From assembly GCF_023856365.1 (NCBI RefSeq), contig NW_026042687.1, positions 57,168 through 121,167 on the forward strand: 64,000 nt of DNA, in the 5' to 3' direction. This document shows, in pieces, positions 19,569 to 31,385 of the stretch. This stretch comes from Brienomyrus brachyistius. Taxonomy: Eukaryota; Chordata; Actinopteri; Osteoglossiformes; Mormyridae. Position 1 is the first letter of the stretch; each line of letters begins with the position of its first letter. The notes beneath the pieces are model-generated. The model was not told the DNA's origin, made no database searches, and saw only the letters and a list, made by a program, of their open reading frames with translations. A program made the position numbers and the translations under genes.

Positions 19569-19770
19569 GTGTATCGAGACTAGATGGTCAGTATGGATAA
19601 CTAAGGTGCACTAAAATTGGGTGAGCAGGCAAGGCATGTCACCCAGGTTGTGTGACAATTATTTTATATATATGCATATACATATTCCATCCACCATCCC
19701 TCCTTTATGGAGAACTGCGTTATTTTTATTGTCTATTGCAAAAAAAAAACAGAAAAACTATATATATATA
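19055..19770. repeat. Minisatellite array 1: three monomers, truncated
   Basis: Monomers start at GGGTGTATCGAGACTAG near 19067, 19301 and 19566. Their variant order equals the first three monomers of the array at 50092. The third is cut at about 19771, where the sequence switches to the T-rich tract of unit 2. Tyr/Ile-rich frames here come from (TA)n. Confidence 0.9.
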
Positions 19771-19943
19771 TTTTTCCTTCTTCGTTGGATATTGTTTTTT
19801 ATTTTTGTTTGTTTTTTTTTACTTTGCATGTTTTTCCTTCTTCGGATATTATTTTTTTGGCTTATTTTTTTAGACGATGTTTTTTTCGTCTTCTTTAAAA
19901 ATTGATTTTTTTCGTCTTCTTTAAATATTGTTTTTTTTTTCAT
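19771..19943 (-). pseudogene. Lys-rich exon, unit 2 copy, truncated by junction
   Basis: The frame starts at ATG 19943, keeps the first 57 or so codons, and runs into minisatellite TA sequence, ending as NIYI at 19758. The splice donor and the RFSTVGVPSREK part are gone. Confidence 0.35.
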
Positions 19944-20034
19944 CCTTTTGATGTTGTTTTACGGAACAAGAGCCGTACAGTGCTACTCTATCAGGAGGTA
20001 GCGCCAACTGAACGCCTTGAAGCAGTACCCAGCT

Positions 20035-20134
20035 CTTTTATAGGGAGCGTCAACCCGAAGTCAAGTTCTAGAACGTTGCACTCACTTTTCATTGGTTTCC
20101 CAGCTATGCTGTCAGAATAATGTTTGCTGATTGG
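20035..20134 (-). promoter_or_regulatory. CCAAT/HSE/TATA block, unit 2 copy
   Basis: The same motifs as at 1801-1900 are intact in order and spacing, although most of the downstream frame is lost. About 60 bp farther upstream of it, CTACCCTATCTTGCACCC replaces CTACCCTACGGAGCACCC of the other units. Confidence 0.45.
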
Positions 20135-20607
20135 TCGAAAATTTTAAAACGTACCCGAGTACTGTAAAAAAAACTCAAGATCTTGCTACCCTATCTTGCA
20201 CCCATAAGGTGATTTTTTTTATACGTTATATGCAGCTATTTGTAGCAGGCCGTAATTAGACTAATCCACCCTTTGTCAATAAAGCCAACAAGAGAACAGG
20301 TTGCCCAAAGTTTGCTCAGGTACACGCCACAGCACAACCTTAAAAACACATCCAGCACAAATCACACTAGTGAATGACACAGCAAATCACAGCAATAAAA
20401 AAGACCCCTATGGGCAATCCAGCACCCAGACTACAGGTGCCAAAAGGCCCAGCCTGCCTAATAATGAACCCAAAATATACATACAACAAAGAAAAAGACA
20501 CAAACAAAAAAGAAAATAAAACTAGCCAGCTGCTCCCACTAAACCCCGCTCCCGAGGCCACTAAGCCGGCTGGCTTGATAATACACGATACAACCTCAGA
20601 TAAAACA

Positions 20608-22006
20608 TATTAAAGCAACACCAGGGAGGTTTACAACCTGATCCTTAAAATTATCGACCCGTAATTCCACCTTGAAAACCCCTAAAGAACAGTAGTTTAC
20701 CCCATGACTCACTGCCCCATTCAAACAAAAAAAAACAGGTTTTTGGGGTAACCTTTAGGTCAGCTCTTCAAAACCAGGTATGAGGACTCTTCAGCTAATC
20801 AGTCCTCTAATTAGAAATCTAATTAGGGAGTTGCAGCGAAAACCTGCATACACACCGGCCCTTTGCGGATAAGATTGTTCACCCCTGAAACAAGCAAACA
20901 GAAAGGCTGCTACACTGCAAATTCAATATGCCCGCCGATGCTCCACCAAATCTATCAGGACCCTGCCTGTCTTTCCCGTGCCTGCTCCTTTGCCAATATG
21001 CCCTACCATCGGAACATGCACAGCCATCTCGCCCCGGCTATGCCTCCAGTCCGAACTGCAGTTCCTATACCTGCCTATAATTGCCTGGCTACAATCCATC
21101 CCCCAAAATGAAATTGATGACCCAACGATCACAGCTAAGAATTCTATCCCCAAACCACTGGTCTTCCTCCCCAACCGAACGATCATTCACTGACCGTGGT
21201 AACTTATAAGGGTTGGTATGATGACCAGTGGTGGACCTCACCGAACGTTTAACTGGTCTCTACACCTCGGGGGGGACATAACCTCCTCCATTATACGAGG
21301 CCTACTTGTGGATGCTCTATTGCGACCCCTCCCACCAGCCCTGTCCCCGTAAAATCACAGAGTCCTCATCCGATTCCATTTCTGTTGCCCCTGTGGGCAA
21401 CCCAGACTCAGGAGACATTACCAGAACATCTTCCCCTGACATAACAACCCCCTGTGGTACTGGACGCAACTCTGTTCGGTGAACTTGACGGACAACCCCG
21501 TCCCCCTCCATTGGAGTTGCAGAGTAAACTGCACCCTGATCTTGGGGACACCGAACTACCATATACAAACAGGCATCCCAATGATCCTGTATTTTACCTC
21601 GAACATGGTTCCGCAAACACACCAGCTGACCTTCATCAAACCCCTAATCATTAACCAACTCATTGTGTTTCCGATTTCGTGGTGTGGCTTGTTCCTCCAA
21701 CTAAGCCTTCACATACTCTTGAAGCACCTGCAAACTTTCCTGATGGTTTTGTACCCATTCCTCCAAAGGTCCACCATACTGACTGATCCCGGCAGGAGCC
21801 TGAAGATAGTGTATCGGTAATCGAGGCTCACAGCCAGACCTTAAATAAAAAGGCATCATCCAGTCATTTGGTGGGGTGTAGTATTGTAAGCTTCTCTGCT
21901 GGAGGAAGTGTGTGAAGCAAATTGTGCAAAAAAAATATTAAAGCAACACCAGGGAGGTTTACATCTAGATCCTTAAAATGATCGACCTGCAATTCCACCT
22001 TGAAAA
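20608..22006. repeat. 71-bp direct-repeat-bounded segment, unit 2 copy
   Basis: Repeats at about 20608-20678 and 21936-22006 enclose the gypsy relic. The spacing is one base shorter than in unit 1 owing to an A-run. Confidence 0.55.
21317..21901 (-). mobile_element. Ty3/gypsy integrase relic, unit 2 copy
   Basis: Same frames, stops and frame change as the unit 1 copy. The intact 101-codon stretch with VRGKIQDHWDACLYMVV lies at 21317-21622. Confidence 0.7.
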
Positions 22007-22781
22007 TCCAATTACCATATAAAGGATACAAGATGTAAAGATGACAAATGACATGGCACACATTTGTTGTTTAGACTGTTGTGTCAGGTTAATTGAAAGC
22101 TGAAGGATCTTAGTGTTTACTAGTCTAAGTAACAGAATGTCTAAACACTGTGCTTGCCTTTATGGGTTTTTAAGCAGAACATATAGGTATAGAAACATAT
22201 TAACATTACGTTTCACGATTCACTGACTGGAGAATAGGAGAATATACACATCAATATTACTACTTAAGTTAACTAACCCTAATCCCAACCCCTATTGGCA
22301 CGGAGCCCGCCAGGGTTCAGGTGAGATATAAATCTGTAATCTGTATCAATGGTTTTGCTATCCATACCCACCCTATTAATGTTAGCTTCCCAGGGTTTCT
22401 TGTTAGACAAGCTCTGTGTCTCTCTATACCCCCATTTACTGCACGACTGATTGTCCATTTATAAAGAATCAAATAGGGTGAAGATGGTTTTAGTTTACAA
22501 TTACTCTGGAAGGTGACCAGATTAAAAAAAACTAAATACCATGCCTACGTGTATGTAATCTCCATCACAGTCCCCATTTTCCCCATAATCCTCGTTTTGA
22601 TAGTGCCAATTTGTGTAATGTGAGTTTTTTTTTTTTTTTAAAAACTGTTATAGAAGAACATACTGGATGCCACATGTGTACAATTACCCCTTTCTAATTA
22701 GTGGGGTCCGTTGTGTCAGCTACAGCCTTTACTAACATACACATAAGTATACAGTCTTACAGCACTTTTGTTTTCCTTTTG

Positions 22782-23425
22782 TATTTAATGGTTTTCCATT
22801 TAGGGGGCAGCATGGTGGTGCAGTGGTTAGCACTGTTGCCTCACACCTCTAGGGCCCGGGTTCGAGTCTCCACCTGGGTCACATGTGTGTGGAGTTTGCA
22901 TGTTCTACCCATGTCATCGTGGGGTTTCCTCCGGGTACTCTGGTTTCCCCCACAGTCCAAAAACATGCTGAGGCTAATTGGAGTTGCTAAATTGCCCATA
23001 GGAGTGTATGCGTGAGTGAATAGTGTGTGAGTGTGCCCTGCGATGGGCTGGCCCGCCATCCTGAGTTGTTCCCTGTCTCGTGCCCATTGCTTCCGGGATA
23101 GGCTCCAGACCCCCCGCGATCCAGTAGGATAAGCGGTTTGGAAAATGGATGGATGGATGGATGGACAGTTTTCCATTTGAGGAATTAGCAAAAAACTGCA
23201 GTGCATGATGGGTAGGATCTAAAGGCTGCCTAACGCCCTTAATTTGTTTGCAATTTCGCCAAACTGCGTTTCGCTAGACTACACATTTCGAGATGTTTTA
23301 TTGTAGTCTTGGTAAATATATATATATAGTTTAGCCTAACCCAGCCACTTAAGGGAGCAAGCCAGCTCAGGTAGGTGCCAGTCCCAAGCCCGGATTAATG
23401 GAGAGGGTTGGCGTCAAGAAATAAA
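22782..23425 (-). repeat. Repeat X, inverted copy, unit 2
   Basis: As in unit 1, but the GGTAGGCTACCTTC block is missing: CAATTTCGCC joins directly to AAACTGCGTTTCGC. This small deletion distinguishes unit 2 from units 1 and 3. Confidence 0.65.
22802..23167 (+). mobile_element. V-SINE, unit 2 copy
   Basis: Identical in layout to the unit 1 SINE. The GGAT tail has one extra repeat (4 bp longer). Target duplications GTTTTCCATTT lie at 22791-22801 and 23168-23178. Confidence 0.88.
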
Positions 23426-24464
23426 GAGAAATAAAGACAACTAATACTCCTAGTTTGCGAGATCTGACTGCAATGGCAGCACTGCTACAAGGGTGTGGAT
23501 AAATCTATACAAATATCACCTGCATGCACATTACTTCTTTTACAATAACCAACTCCTGATCCATACTGTTAGTCGTGAAAAAAAAAACTATCGTGTACAT
23601 AGAGGCCCTGTGTAAAAAGATAACTGCCAAGGAAAAGATCAAAAACATTTATTTCAAGGATACAAAGTTTTTATGGTCATGTACAGTGTACAGTGCAATT
23701 CTTATTTGATTAACTTGAATGTCTCCACAGACTAGACGATTAAACAAATAAAGCAGCGCAACATTACAATAACTAATAACAAATAAACAAAGCTCACGAG
23801 TACTATTACAGTATTTATATCATTTATTTAAACTTAATTTTACCAGGTAAATTAACTACAAAGCAGTTACCACTGCTTTACCTGCTTCTCGGGAGAAATA
23901 GCAGATATACGTCATGTATGTGACTAAATTCTTAAGCCAATAAGGGCAAAGTTGTGTCATAATGGAGGCGGATCCAGTTTGTGCAGCCGGTTAAAGACAC
24001 TACGGGCATGTAAATGGAGAACGAAATTATAGTTATACCGAATCTCCTACACACAATACCAAGGTTACCAACTTTGGTCAGCTGACCGGAGTGAGACGTT
24101 CAATTCCCGTAAGATTTCTTTGCGCCAGCCTGAGAGTCTGAAAACACGTCACACCAGATGCATGAGAGATGGAAACCTGGGATATTCAGTCGAATCAGAT
24201 CAAATATGATGCTAAGTTAGTACTAAGTTAAAATATGTTCCGCACTTGTAACATGCACCCATGATTTGGAACAGCAGCATACCTGTCAAGGTTTGGATTT
24301 GAAAATAAAGGAAATTTTCCGGCACCCGCCGTGAGCCATCCCACCACCGCAACCAGGCTCCAGTATCCCTTACATTTTAAGACAGGAAATATAAAATAAT
24401 ATAAATTATATAAAATATAATATAAATATAAATATAAATATATAAAATATATAAAATATATTTT

Positions 24465-24535
24465 TGGCCACAACCGGGATTCGAACCCCGGTCTCCCGTG
24501 TGAAAGGCGGCGATCTTACCACTACACTATCCAGC
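24465..24535 (-). tRNA. tRNA-Glu(TTC)-like sequence
   Basis: Boxes A and B match the unit 1 copy. The base after the D-loop region reads GATCTTACC on the plus strand. Stem defects are as before. Confidence 0.5.
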
Positions 24536-25051
24536 AACTATATAATATAAGGGAGATTTATGGGAAAATACTAATACGGGAGGACGGCGGGAAAGAGAAG
24601 TAAAATACGGTAGTTTCCCGGCCAAAACGGGAGACTTGACAGCCTGAGATGGTCAGCAGGCTGTCTCTGGCCACGCCCCCTACACCCTGGCTTTTCCAGC
24701 GTGTTCGCGAAAACGACTTCATTATTTATCGACAGACCATCATACTTTTTAGACGTTATAATAACAACACTCTATTGATCCCCCTCTTACTGTCCATGAT
24801 ACACAATGACGAGACACATGTTCACTAATGACGAGAACTATTCTATTTTTCTATTCATGCCGGGTCCTTCAAATCTTACATTTGTTCTCTGCCCGTAGAT
24901 ATATATTATTATACGGAGATTTACGGAGTCTTCAAAGACGGTCCAGCTCACTGTTGCTGTGGTCTAGTAGACCTTCTGAGGGTACTTCACTTCACGCATT
25001 CTTGGTCACTTCACGCATTTATAAATATATAAAATATATAAAATATATTTT

Positions 25052-25122
25052 TGGCCACAACCGGGATTCGAACCCCGGTCTCCCGTGTGAAAGGCGGCGA
25101 TCTTACCACTACACTATCCAGC
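25052..25122 (-). tRNA. tRNA-Glu(TTC)-like sequence, second copy in unit 2
   Basis: It matches the copy at 24465-24535 across its 71 nt and lies in the duplicated 0.5-kb part. The left flank is (ATAAAATAT)n and the right flank is the GGGAGATTTACGGGAAAAT block. Confidence 0.5.
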
Positions 25123-26018
25123 AACTATATAATATAAGGGAGATTTACGGGAAAATACTAATACGGGAGGACGGCGGGAAAGAGAAGTAAAATACGGTAG
25201 TTTCCCGGCCAAAACGGGAGACTTGACAGCCTGAGATGGCTGTCTCTGGCCACGCCCCCTACAGTCGGTCCGGCCCCTGGCTTTTCCAGCGTGTTCGCGA
25301 AAACGACTTCATTTATTTTCTTATTGATTTATCGACAGACCATCATACTTTTTAGACGTTATAATAACAACACTCTATTGATCCCCAAAGAGAGAAATTC
25401 TCTCCTTGCCTGCCCCCTCTTACTGTCCATGATACACAAGCACATATGTAGAAAAACGTCAGCTTGGAAGCCAAGGCTGGACTTAACCTACTCTATTCTG
25501 GTATTCTGTTCTCCCAAGTAAGGCGTGGGTTCGAATCCAACTTCCGACAAAAGTTCTTCAATCGCTACAGCACAATTTGAGCCACTTACGGCTTTAATTG
25601 CTTTGTTTTATTTTTGCGTTTCAGGCAAAACTACATAACACTTAAAGACACTACGGGCATGTAAATGGAGAACGAAATTATAGTTATACCGAATCTCCTA
25701 CACACAATACCAAGGTTACCAACTTTGGTCAGCTGGCCGGAGTGAGACGTTCAATTCCCGTAAGATTTCTTTGCGCCAGCCTGAGAGTCTGAAAACACGT
25801 CACACCAGATGCATGAGAGATGGAAACCTGGGATATTCAGTCGAATCAGATCAAATATGATGCTAAGTTAGTACTAAGTTAAAATATGTTCCGCACTTGT
25901 AACATGCACCCATGATTTGGAACAGCAGCATACCTGTCAAGGTTTGGATTTGAAAATAAAGGAAATTTTCCGGCACCCGCCGTGAGCCATCCCACCACCG
26001 CAACCAGGCTCCAGTATC

Positions 26019-27735
26019 AACAACAACAAACAAACAAATTTATTTTTATATAGCGCATTATCACAACATTACATTGTCTCAAAGCACTTTACAGTATCCT
26101 CACCCAAAGCCCCCAGTGAGTAAGCCATAGGCGACAGTGGCAAGGAAAAACTCCCTAGAAGGAAGAAACCTTGAGAGGGACCAGACTCAAAGGGGAAGCC
26201 CATCCTCCAGGGGCCGGCAGGGATAGTCAAATAGAGAGAGGAGAGCAAGGAAGATAAGCCAATGCCGAAGCCGAGTCTTCTTCCAATTGCCAGGCAACCA
26301 GAGGTAAGGCAGCGGGTCATACATGGAAGATCAGAACGGCGAGCTGGATGCAGGGACGTCACTGGTGGTGGTCGGGTGTGCTGGATATCTTGATAGATTG
26401 AGGTCTCCAGGCATCACCCCCAGGAGGAGTAGGGGAAATAAAATGTACAATTAGGCATAGTAGAGGAGGCTATTGGCAGTGCTAAAAGCTAGGTGAGTAC
26501 AATATGAAGTGCAATCTGCAAGCTCCGGCAGATATGGCTATGGCAGCATCAGTAGGAGGGAGAGGCAAGTGGGAATGCCGGCATGGGGAGTCCCTGAAAT
26601 GTCAGCACTCCAGTTCCACAAGAGATTGCAAAGCTAGAGTGACAGCACTGACAATCCAGTTCATCCAAAGCCAATGGCACCGATCCCCACCCAGCTCTAC
26701 ACCTCACACTACAGGTCTGCCTGGGAGTGAAGAGTTAGCTAGGGCTAGAACTAGTGTCCCTATACGCTAAACTAAACAGGTGTGTTTTTAGTCTGGACTT
26801 GAGTTTTTAGTCTGGACAGAGCACGTTACTGACACACACATCTTCTTCGCAATGTTGCACACCTCTTTAAAATTTGCCTTTGTGATCTCCGATTGCCTCA
26901 ATCGGACATCATTAGTGCCGACGTGGATAACTATCTGAGAGTATTTACGTTTACTTTTAGCCAGCACTTTTAAATTTGCCGAGATGTCGGTCGCTCTGGC
27001 ACCCGGGAGACAATTTACAATGGTCGCTGGAGTCGCTACTCTCACGTTTCTTAGAATAGAATCACCAATTATTAGAGCACTTTCAACAGGCGTCTCAGTG
27101 GGAGTTTCACTGAGTGGGGAGAACCTGTTGGAAACGCGGATAGGCGAATGGTGCCGGTGTAAGTTTGGTTTGGATTTGCGACTATGCCGCCGGGTCGTCA
27201 CCCACTCGCCTTGCTGCGAAGGCTCTGCTGCCGGAGCAGGGGGAGACTTACTGGCTATCGCGGACATATCCGGAGCCGCTAATACTGAGTCAATAAAACT
27301 CTCATTCTCCTGAATGTTATGTAACGTCCGGATACGTCCCTCTAACACTACAATCTTCTCCGTCAGTCTAGCGACTAACTGACACTTCTCACATGTATAA
27401 ATACCGCTAATGACTGGAGAAGAATAGCTAAACATATTACACTCAGAACACGGAACAGTAGACATGGCGTTGTACTTACGTAAACTGAGGCTGTAAGGCT
27501 GGAAGCACCTTCTTAATTGAACGAAGATCGTGGGTCGGTACTTGCGTAGGTGATTAATCCGTCGGGGTCTGGGAAATTTTATTTATTTATTTTGGAGGAT
27601 TATTAATCTTGCGAAGCTTTTTCCCAATGACTTAACTCGAATTATTATTTAGGTGATATCTATGGTTTCAAAGTTCGCGCGCTAGCAGTCAGTATCACTC
27701 TCGCAGGAAACAGGAAACAACGGAAATGACCACGT
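26019..27735 (-). mobile_element. LINE insertion specific to unit 2, ORF2 deleted
   Basis: GTATC flanks both sides (26014-26018 and 27736-27740), a 5-bp target duplication. Units 1, 3 and 4 have an unbroken CCAGTATCCCTTAC here. Read on the minus strand, it has a 5' leader, ORF1 (27465-26788) and then 3' UTR sequence. The 3' UTR ends GCGCTATATAAAAATAAATT and a TTTG/TTG repeat tail. Endonuclease and reverse transcriptase are missing. The 3' UTR shares GGAAGAAACCTT with the fragment beside each chemerin-like gene. Family: CR1/L2-like. Confidence 0.8.
26788..27465 (-). CDS. LINE ORF1 protein with SGNH/GDSL-like esterase domain, truncated
   Basis: The 225-residue frame starts [14 protein letters not shown] paired CxxC zinc-ribbon-like motif (CSEC..CEKC, about residues 6-28) and a short coiled-coil-like stretch ([17 protein letters not shown]) follow. 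Then comes a polar linker, and from about residue 130 an esterase-like block: [12 protein letters not shown] (GDS nucleophile motif), LPGARATDI and [10 protein letters not shown] (GxND motif). The final Asp-x-x-His of a complete SGNH domain is missing because the frame runs into 3' UTR sequence. ORF1 proteins of CR1/L2-type LINEs have this architecture and bind element RNA. This copy is a fragment. Confidence 0.7.
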   Translation of the reverse strand: MSTVPCSECNMFSYSSPVISGIYTCEKCQLVARLTEKIVVLEGRIRTLHNIQENESFIDSVLAAPDMSAIASKSPPAPAAEPSQQGEWVTTRRHSRKSKPNLHRHHSPIRVSNRFSPLSETPTETPVESALIIGDSILRNVRVATPATIVNCLPGARATDISANLKVLAKSKRKYSQIVIHVGTNDVRLRQSEITKANFKEVCNIAKKMCVSVTCSVQTKNSSPD

Positions 27736-27740
27736 GTATC

Positions 27741-27833
27741 CCTTACATTTTAAGACAGGAAATATAAAATAATATAAATTATATAAAATATAATATAAAT
27801 ATAAATATATAAAATATATAAAATATAAAATAA
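27741..27833. mobile_element. Remainder of the truncated short-TIR transposon
   Basis: CCTTACATTTTAAGACAGG resumes after the LINE and runs through the ATAAAT-rich tract to CCATTTGTCATTT, as at 7886-7984. Confidence 0.55.
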
Positions 27834-27890
27834 CCATTTGTCATTTATTTTCTATTAATTTTTCATGTTCACTCATGCGGCTCTGTCATT

Positions 27891-28016
27891 CACTAATGAC
27901 TTGGATTTTTCATGCCGACTGACATCGTTCCTTCCCCGTGGGAGACAAATCTTACAGAACGCGTGACCCATCCTGCTCCTCTTCAGGAAAGTAAATTCGT
28001 CATCTTCGTCATCACC
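27891..28016 (-). pseudogene. Zinc-finger fragment, unit 2 copy
   Basis: Same frame with AFCKICLPRGRNDVSRHEKS. Just beyond it unit 2 reads GCGGCTCTGTCATTC, like unit 4, where unit 1 has GCGGTGTCATTC. Confidence 0.33.
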
Positions 28017-29976
28017 CCTTAAAACAATTACTGAAGCGAGACGGCGCACGCGTTACGGCGACAGATTTAAATTGTGAGTGCACTATATCTCGTCGCAAAT
28101 GGTGCTTAACCACGGCGGGTCTCAAGCACAGGAGACTCCCAATTTCTAAATGACACACACTTGGCTCACAGCGCAAAGTTGTGTTAAACTTGCTTTGTCT
28201 AAAGCAGGCACACACATACGAGTATGATCCTGATAGGTAACTAAGCTATCGGTCTTATGTCCAAGCGCAACATAATTTAGGTTAGAACCTCATAACAAGT
28301 ATTCCCGTTCGCTAATAGAGAGATCTCTCCCAGGATATATAGAAACGGAGACACTCGTCCGAATTGAACCTGGAAACAAAGCGCTACATCTGAGAATCTC
28401 GTCAGACATAGGGTTAAAGTTTACTGCAGTTTAATACGAAAGAACTACAATGAAATCACCGAAAATAAAACAAAATAATATAACTACTAATAATAGAAAT
28501 AAAAATAACTATAATAAGCCCATATGATCCCGCTTAAATGCCTTCAGATTGCCATGAGTGCGACTTTTGCAACCAGTTGACAGTAGCGCTTCTTCACTGC
28601 ACGTTCGGTCATAAAAAGTTTAAATTGTGTGCTCAGAATAAGTTTAAACCTTGTGCCTTGTGATTATTAACCAATTTTTATGCTGAATGGTCGGCTCAAA
28701 CTCAATTGCGAAACACCGTGAGTCTGTTAATGTGTGACTTAAATGGAACTCATTAATAACCAGTATCACGTAATAACCTGGGTTAGAATAGAAGGCTTGT
28801 CCAACGAGCTGCGTCACCAGGTAATGTAAACGATCGGTAGCGAAGCTCCCCTCACGGCCAATGAGAGAGAGTCTCGCGATATTTCAGGCGAATTTGAGGT
28901 TTCAGAGCGTAGATCGCACAGGCAGGGATTCTTGTGAGCACTCAATGAACGGAGGCTGAAGTTGTGTAAAAGACATGCATTTATTCCTATAACTAACATA
29001 AGACAGACATTACACCTAACAAACAATAAACACGAAATAACGGAGTGGACACAAACAATGTAATCATGAAAATGCAATGACCAGATTTAAAATGAGTAAC
29101 CTTAAAAGGGAAAATACTGTTCTGCAAAGCAAGCAATTTGTGGAAATACTGTCCTAAAGTAATATAGCAGGTGAATAGGAGTTTAGGTTGTTATAAATGA
29201 AAGGAAGTTTGTTTACTTGGTTGCAGAGTGGGGGGGGGGGGGGTCTTGGCAGTTGGTTGCGGAGGCTGATGAGCTGATGGGTGATGGCACTCAGGGAGGC
29301 GCGGTGTTTGCAGCGGTTGTTGGAGTGGAGCCCCTCTGATTCCCTCTCCTGGTGAAGCTTGGGCTTGGTTGCAGTTCTCTGTCCAGCTGGGTCTTCACTG
29401 ATAGGCTTCAGGAGGGCTTCTTGTGGGCTTCTCTTCTCTTGGGCTGATGTTCTCTGCCTCTCTTCGTGCTGATGGTCTTTTGTTTTCTCCTCCCTTCTGT
29501 TTCTCCTCTCCTGGCTTTGTTCTGAGGTGCCAGGTTTTATAGTGTAAAGTTCGTGAATAGGAGTGACCAGGAATTCGACTCCTGGACCAATGGCTGACCA
29601 TCCATTTGGCGGGCTTTCGGAAGGGGGTCTGTATCAGTCCTTTTGAGATTTATGACCAGAGTGATTTCCCTTGTATTGATGATTTTCGTTAGGCTGGTGT
29701 AACTTTTGATATATTCACTTTCGTGGTAACCACTGACCAGATTTGGAAACTGGAGTGATTTTCCATCGGTTTGATACCAAACATGCCATAGCAGCCTAGC
29801 GGTTCACACCTCATACCATCTGTAATGATTAATTAATGATTACTTATATTATGTCGTTATGTTATATTACTCACACCTTATTTTATGCCTCACAATCTAT
29901 ATAATTGTAAATATACTGTGTAGCTGCTGGCGCGTTCCAAACTAAATCTCATTGTACTTACAATGTCAATAAAAAC

Positions 29977-31061
29977 ATCCATCCATCCATCTAGGCAGGC
30001 CAGTGTCGCCTCCATCCTTCCTGAAGTCAGTGATTCCTTTGTCTTTGTGCTGTTTAGTGCCAAATTGTTTGCTGAACTCCAACCTATCAGTTTCTGGACC
30101 TCATCTCTGTAAGCTGACTCATAAGAACCAAAGAGATTTACAAATGAGAGGAGGCCATTCGGCCCATCAAGCTCCTTTGAGGAGAACTTAGCTAATAGCT
30201 CAAAAATCTTATCTAGCTCTGATTTAAAAGAACCCAGGGTTTTAGCTTGTGTTACAATAACAGGAAGACTATTCCATACTCTAACTACACGCTGTGTACA
30301 GAAATGCTTCATCAAATTCGTTTTAAAATGTTCTCCAGCTAATTTCCACTTATGGCCACGAGTTCTGGTATTTAAACTAACATTGAAATAGCCATTTGGC
30401 TGAACAGCATCCAGACCTGTTAGAATCTTAAACACCTGGATTATGTCCCCCCTTAGTCTCCTTTGCTCGAGGCTAAACAGATTCAGCTCAGCTAACCTCT
30501 CCTCATTAGACATTCCTCTAAGACCAGGAATCATTCTCGTTGCCCTACGTTGCACCTTTTCCAAGGCAGCAATGTCCTTCTTAAGGTATGGTAACCAAAC
30601 CCGCACACAATATTCTAGGTGGGGTCTTACCAAGGAATTATATTATCGTAGCATCACTTGCCTTGTCTTAAACTCCACACACCTAGAGATGCAATGTGCC
30701 TTCTCGCGTGGTGTTCCTGCAGAGGGAGTCTGTGAGTGCTGGAGATTGGGGGAGGGGGCAGTGTGGCTATGTCTGCTCTGTGTTCCTCCAGACGAGCAAA
30801 GAAGCTGTTTAGCTCCTTTGCTAAAAGGGCGTTGCTGTTAACAGTGACGGTGTTGTTGCCTTTGAAGTTTGTAATGTGTTGTATTCCCTGCCACACCCAC
30901 TGTGGGTTGTTGTATGTGAAGTAGACCTCTATTTTCTGTTTCTCTGCCTGCCTGGCAACCTTGATGCCCCTATTCAGGTTAGCTCTGGCTGCACTCTGTG
31001 TTCTTGACTGCGCTGTCTTGTCCTGTAGTATTGTATTGTTGCTCTTGTGTTTATCTTGCAC
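29977..31061 (-). mobile_element. L2-like LINE ORF2 fragments, unit 2 copy
   Basis: Layout as in unit 1, with the 135-codon linker frame at 30654-31061 and the ATCC tail near 29977-29991. Confidence 0.63.
30121..30691 (-). mobile_element. CR1/Rex1-like LINE fragment, unit 2 copy
   Basis: The reverse-transcriptase C-terminal frame is unchanged (30633 downwards), as is its nesting inside the L2-like fragment. Confidence 0.72.
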
Positions 31062-31237
31062 TTTCTCCCTCTGTTTGTGCTCCTTTCACTCTGTATAGTT
31101 CTATCTTGCCCGCACTTGTGTCATCTTGTGTTGTTTCTGTTTTTCTTCTTTGTGTTGCACCGTGGTCCAGGAGGAACAATGTTTCCTTTCACTGTGTACT
31201 GTGTATATTGCTGAAATAACAATAAACCCACTTGACC
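31016..31237 (+). mobile_element. LINE 3' UTR, unit 2 copy
   Basis: Same sequence and same distance (about 150 bp) to the chemerin-like start codon. Confidence 0.6.
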
Positions 31238-31385
31238 ACCTGCCTCAATTCATCCTGAAGAGTTTTCCAATGTTGTTCAAAGGTCTGTTTGTTTCGAGTG
31301 AAGGACACGCCCCTGGACGTGCTGGATAAGGGGACCACAGATCAGTGTCCTCAGTCCTGCTTCTCCCTTCAAAGCTGAGAGGAAG

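Larger units (their letters stand above)
23992..26018. repeat. Tandem sub-repeats, unit 2 arrangement
   Basis: Sub-repeats start at 23992 and 25643. The first contains a short-TIR transposon with its tRNA-like block, then an extra rearranged 0.5-kb part (about 24640-25200) with a second tRNA-like block. The second is interrupted by the LINE at 26019. The order differs from both unit 1 and unit 3, so this is the most rearranged part of the unit. Confidence 0.75.

Noticed and set aside
24228..24473. 81-codon minus-strand frame ending in Tyr/Leu-rich sequence (also 48439 and 7747)
   Set aside because: It crosses the ATAAAT-rich interior of the short-TIR transposon. No independent support.
26984..27313. 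109-codon plus-strand frame
   Set aside because: It lies opposite the LINE ORF1, whose zinc-ribbon and esterase motifs are on the minus strand.
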